From Capsulimonas sp. (GTDB lineage: Bacteria > Armatimonadota > Armatimonadia > Armatimonadales > Capsulimonadaceae): DNA of 5,445 bases. Location of the stretch: positions 1 to 5,445 of the forward strand of contig JAOQAA010000441.1 of NCBI GenBank assembly GCA_025963815.1. The letters are read 5' to 3'. Positions 4,849 to 5,445 of the stretch are shown piece after piece (the first letter of the stretch is position 1; every line of letters starts with the position of its first letter). A model generated the notes under the pieces. It was not told where the DNA came from. It ran no database searches and worked only from the letters and a program-made list of their open reading frames with translations. The position numbers were made by a program, and so were the translations under genes.

Positions 4849-5445
4849 ATGGATTCTCCGTCACGGGACGAAGAAATGCGCGGGACAAACAACACACTTG
4901 TCCCCGATCGATGGACGCGAGAACGGGTCAAAAATATTTCCAGCCAGGACGTCCAATACCTTGAGTTTGACGAATTGAGTTTTCTCAATTTTGGCCAGCC
5001 GACCAGGATCACGGACAAGGCGTTTATCCTTCAGGTGTTGACGGCCCTGAGTATGGCGGTGGGACGAGAGGAGGCATATACCAATCGTGTCCATCGAATG
5101 GAGGTTGTCTTCAAGCCACTGGCGGGAAAGCGCCGGGAGCCACTACTATTTCATTTCTGCGCTCCAAGCCCGTTGGATAGCTTCGGCCCGCAATTTCAGC
5201 AATGTCTGGTGGGGTTGGGCCGGTTCGAGGCGATCCTGGTAAGAAGCAAAGCACGCGACGTTGCAGACCAAGCCGTAAATGTGGAAATCTGTGTTGAACG
5301 CATCGATAACTCGGTGTTCGTGGATGATCCTGAGTTTGCGAAGGCGCTGGTGCAGGAGATCGCCCGCTTGCCCCGAGATACTTTCGCTCCGGATTGGGAA
5401 CGAAGGCGAGGCTGTGGGATCGATGTGTGTTTGACCGACGGGAGC
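4849..5445 (+). CDS. Unrecognised soluble protein, N-terminal 199 aa, truncated by window edge
   Basis: The frame is open from ATG 4849 to the last base with no stop, so the gene continues beyond the window. A purine-rich AAAGGCGGA (4835-4843) sits 5 nt before the start. The in-frame ATG at 4807 has AAGGGG immediately against it, so 4849 is preferred. The product starts with a polar, charged N-terminus (MDSPSRDEEMRGTNN) and lacks a signal peptide or membrane helix. Its features include LEFDELSFLNFGQPTRITD (38-56), an amphipathic helix (57-72) and an alternating-hydrophobic MEVVFKPLAGKRREPLLFHF (84-103) that suggests a beta hairpin; a Cys (195) lies near the visible end. No family is recognised. 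It lies 50 nt after the ankyrin gene on the same strand, so co-transcription is plausible. Its base composition is nearer to the 2252 membrane gene than to the ankyrin gene. Confidence 0.75.
   Translation, partial: MDSPSRDEEMRGTNNTLVPDRWTRERVKNISSQDVQYLEFDELSFLNFGQPTRITDKAFILQVLTALSMAVGREEAYTNRVHRMEVVFKPLAGKRREPLLFHFCAPSPLDSFGPQFQQCLVGLGRFEAILVRSKARDVADQAVNVEICVERIDNSVFVDDPEFAKALVQEIARLPRDTFAPDWERRRGCGIDVCLTDGS

Noticed and set aside
3953..4897. 314-codon minus-strand open frame
   Set aside because: It has the same low-complexity His/Arg-rich composition opposite ankyrin codons, and its start lies inside the coding region of the 4849 gene. Treated as a shadow.

Overview
The window reads as chromosomal DNA from a GC-rich, free-living bacterium. 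The best guess is Armatimonadota (Capsulimonas-like) or a planctomycete-like relative. The main clue is a DUF1559-type pseudopilin ([13 protein letters not shown] leader, C-A-S-N-L-R-Q-L motif, CPSD motif), a family greatly expanded in those phyla. The high GC of most genes and the large ankyrin-repeat protein agree with this. The taxonomic call is an inference from family distribution, not from a marker gene.

Layout, all genes on the + strand. (1) 1-120 is the last 39 codons of a gene resembling the C-terminus of a DUF1772/anthrone-oxygenase-like membrane protein. (2) 117-290 is a foldback (MITE-like) element with 33-bp terminal inverted repeats that differ at one base; its left end overlaps the stop codon of the preceding gene. 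(3) 314-368 is a leader with four alternating complementary hexamers, the last overlapping the Shine-Dalgarno of the next gene, so it could act as a translational switch. (4) 376-681 encodes a 101-residue acidic cytosolic protein of unknown function. (5) 752-1312 encodes a two-helix membrane protein with a His-rich loop. (6) 1446-2135 encodes the pseudopilin. (7) 2252-2749 encodes a small polytopic membrane protein. (8) 2763-2906 is a 47-codon ORF with an ankyrin-like core whose stop overlaps the start of (9), a 630-residue all-ankyrin protein at 2906-4798. (10) 4849-5445 is the 5' part of an unrecognised gene that runs off the right edge.

Genes 7-10 are closely spaced (13 nt, a 1-nt overlap, 50 nt) and probably form one transcription unit: membrane protein, ankyrin scaffold, unknown soluble protein. 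The flanking members have lower GC than the ankyrin gene. No RNA genes, CRISPR arrays, transposase genes or convincing Rho-independent terminators were seen. No stretch over 300 bases lacks a gene; the largest non-coding gap (121-375) holds the foldback element and the switch-like leader.

The points most worth a second look are the switch-like leader, the foldback element, the ankyrin-like mini-ORF joined to the ankyrin gene, and the internal ~200-residue duplication in the ankyrin protein.
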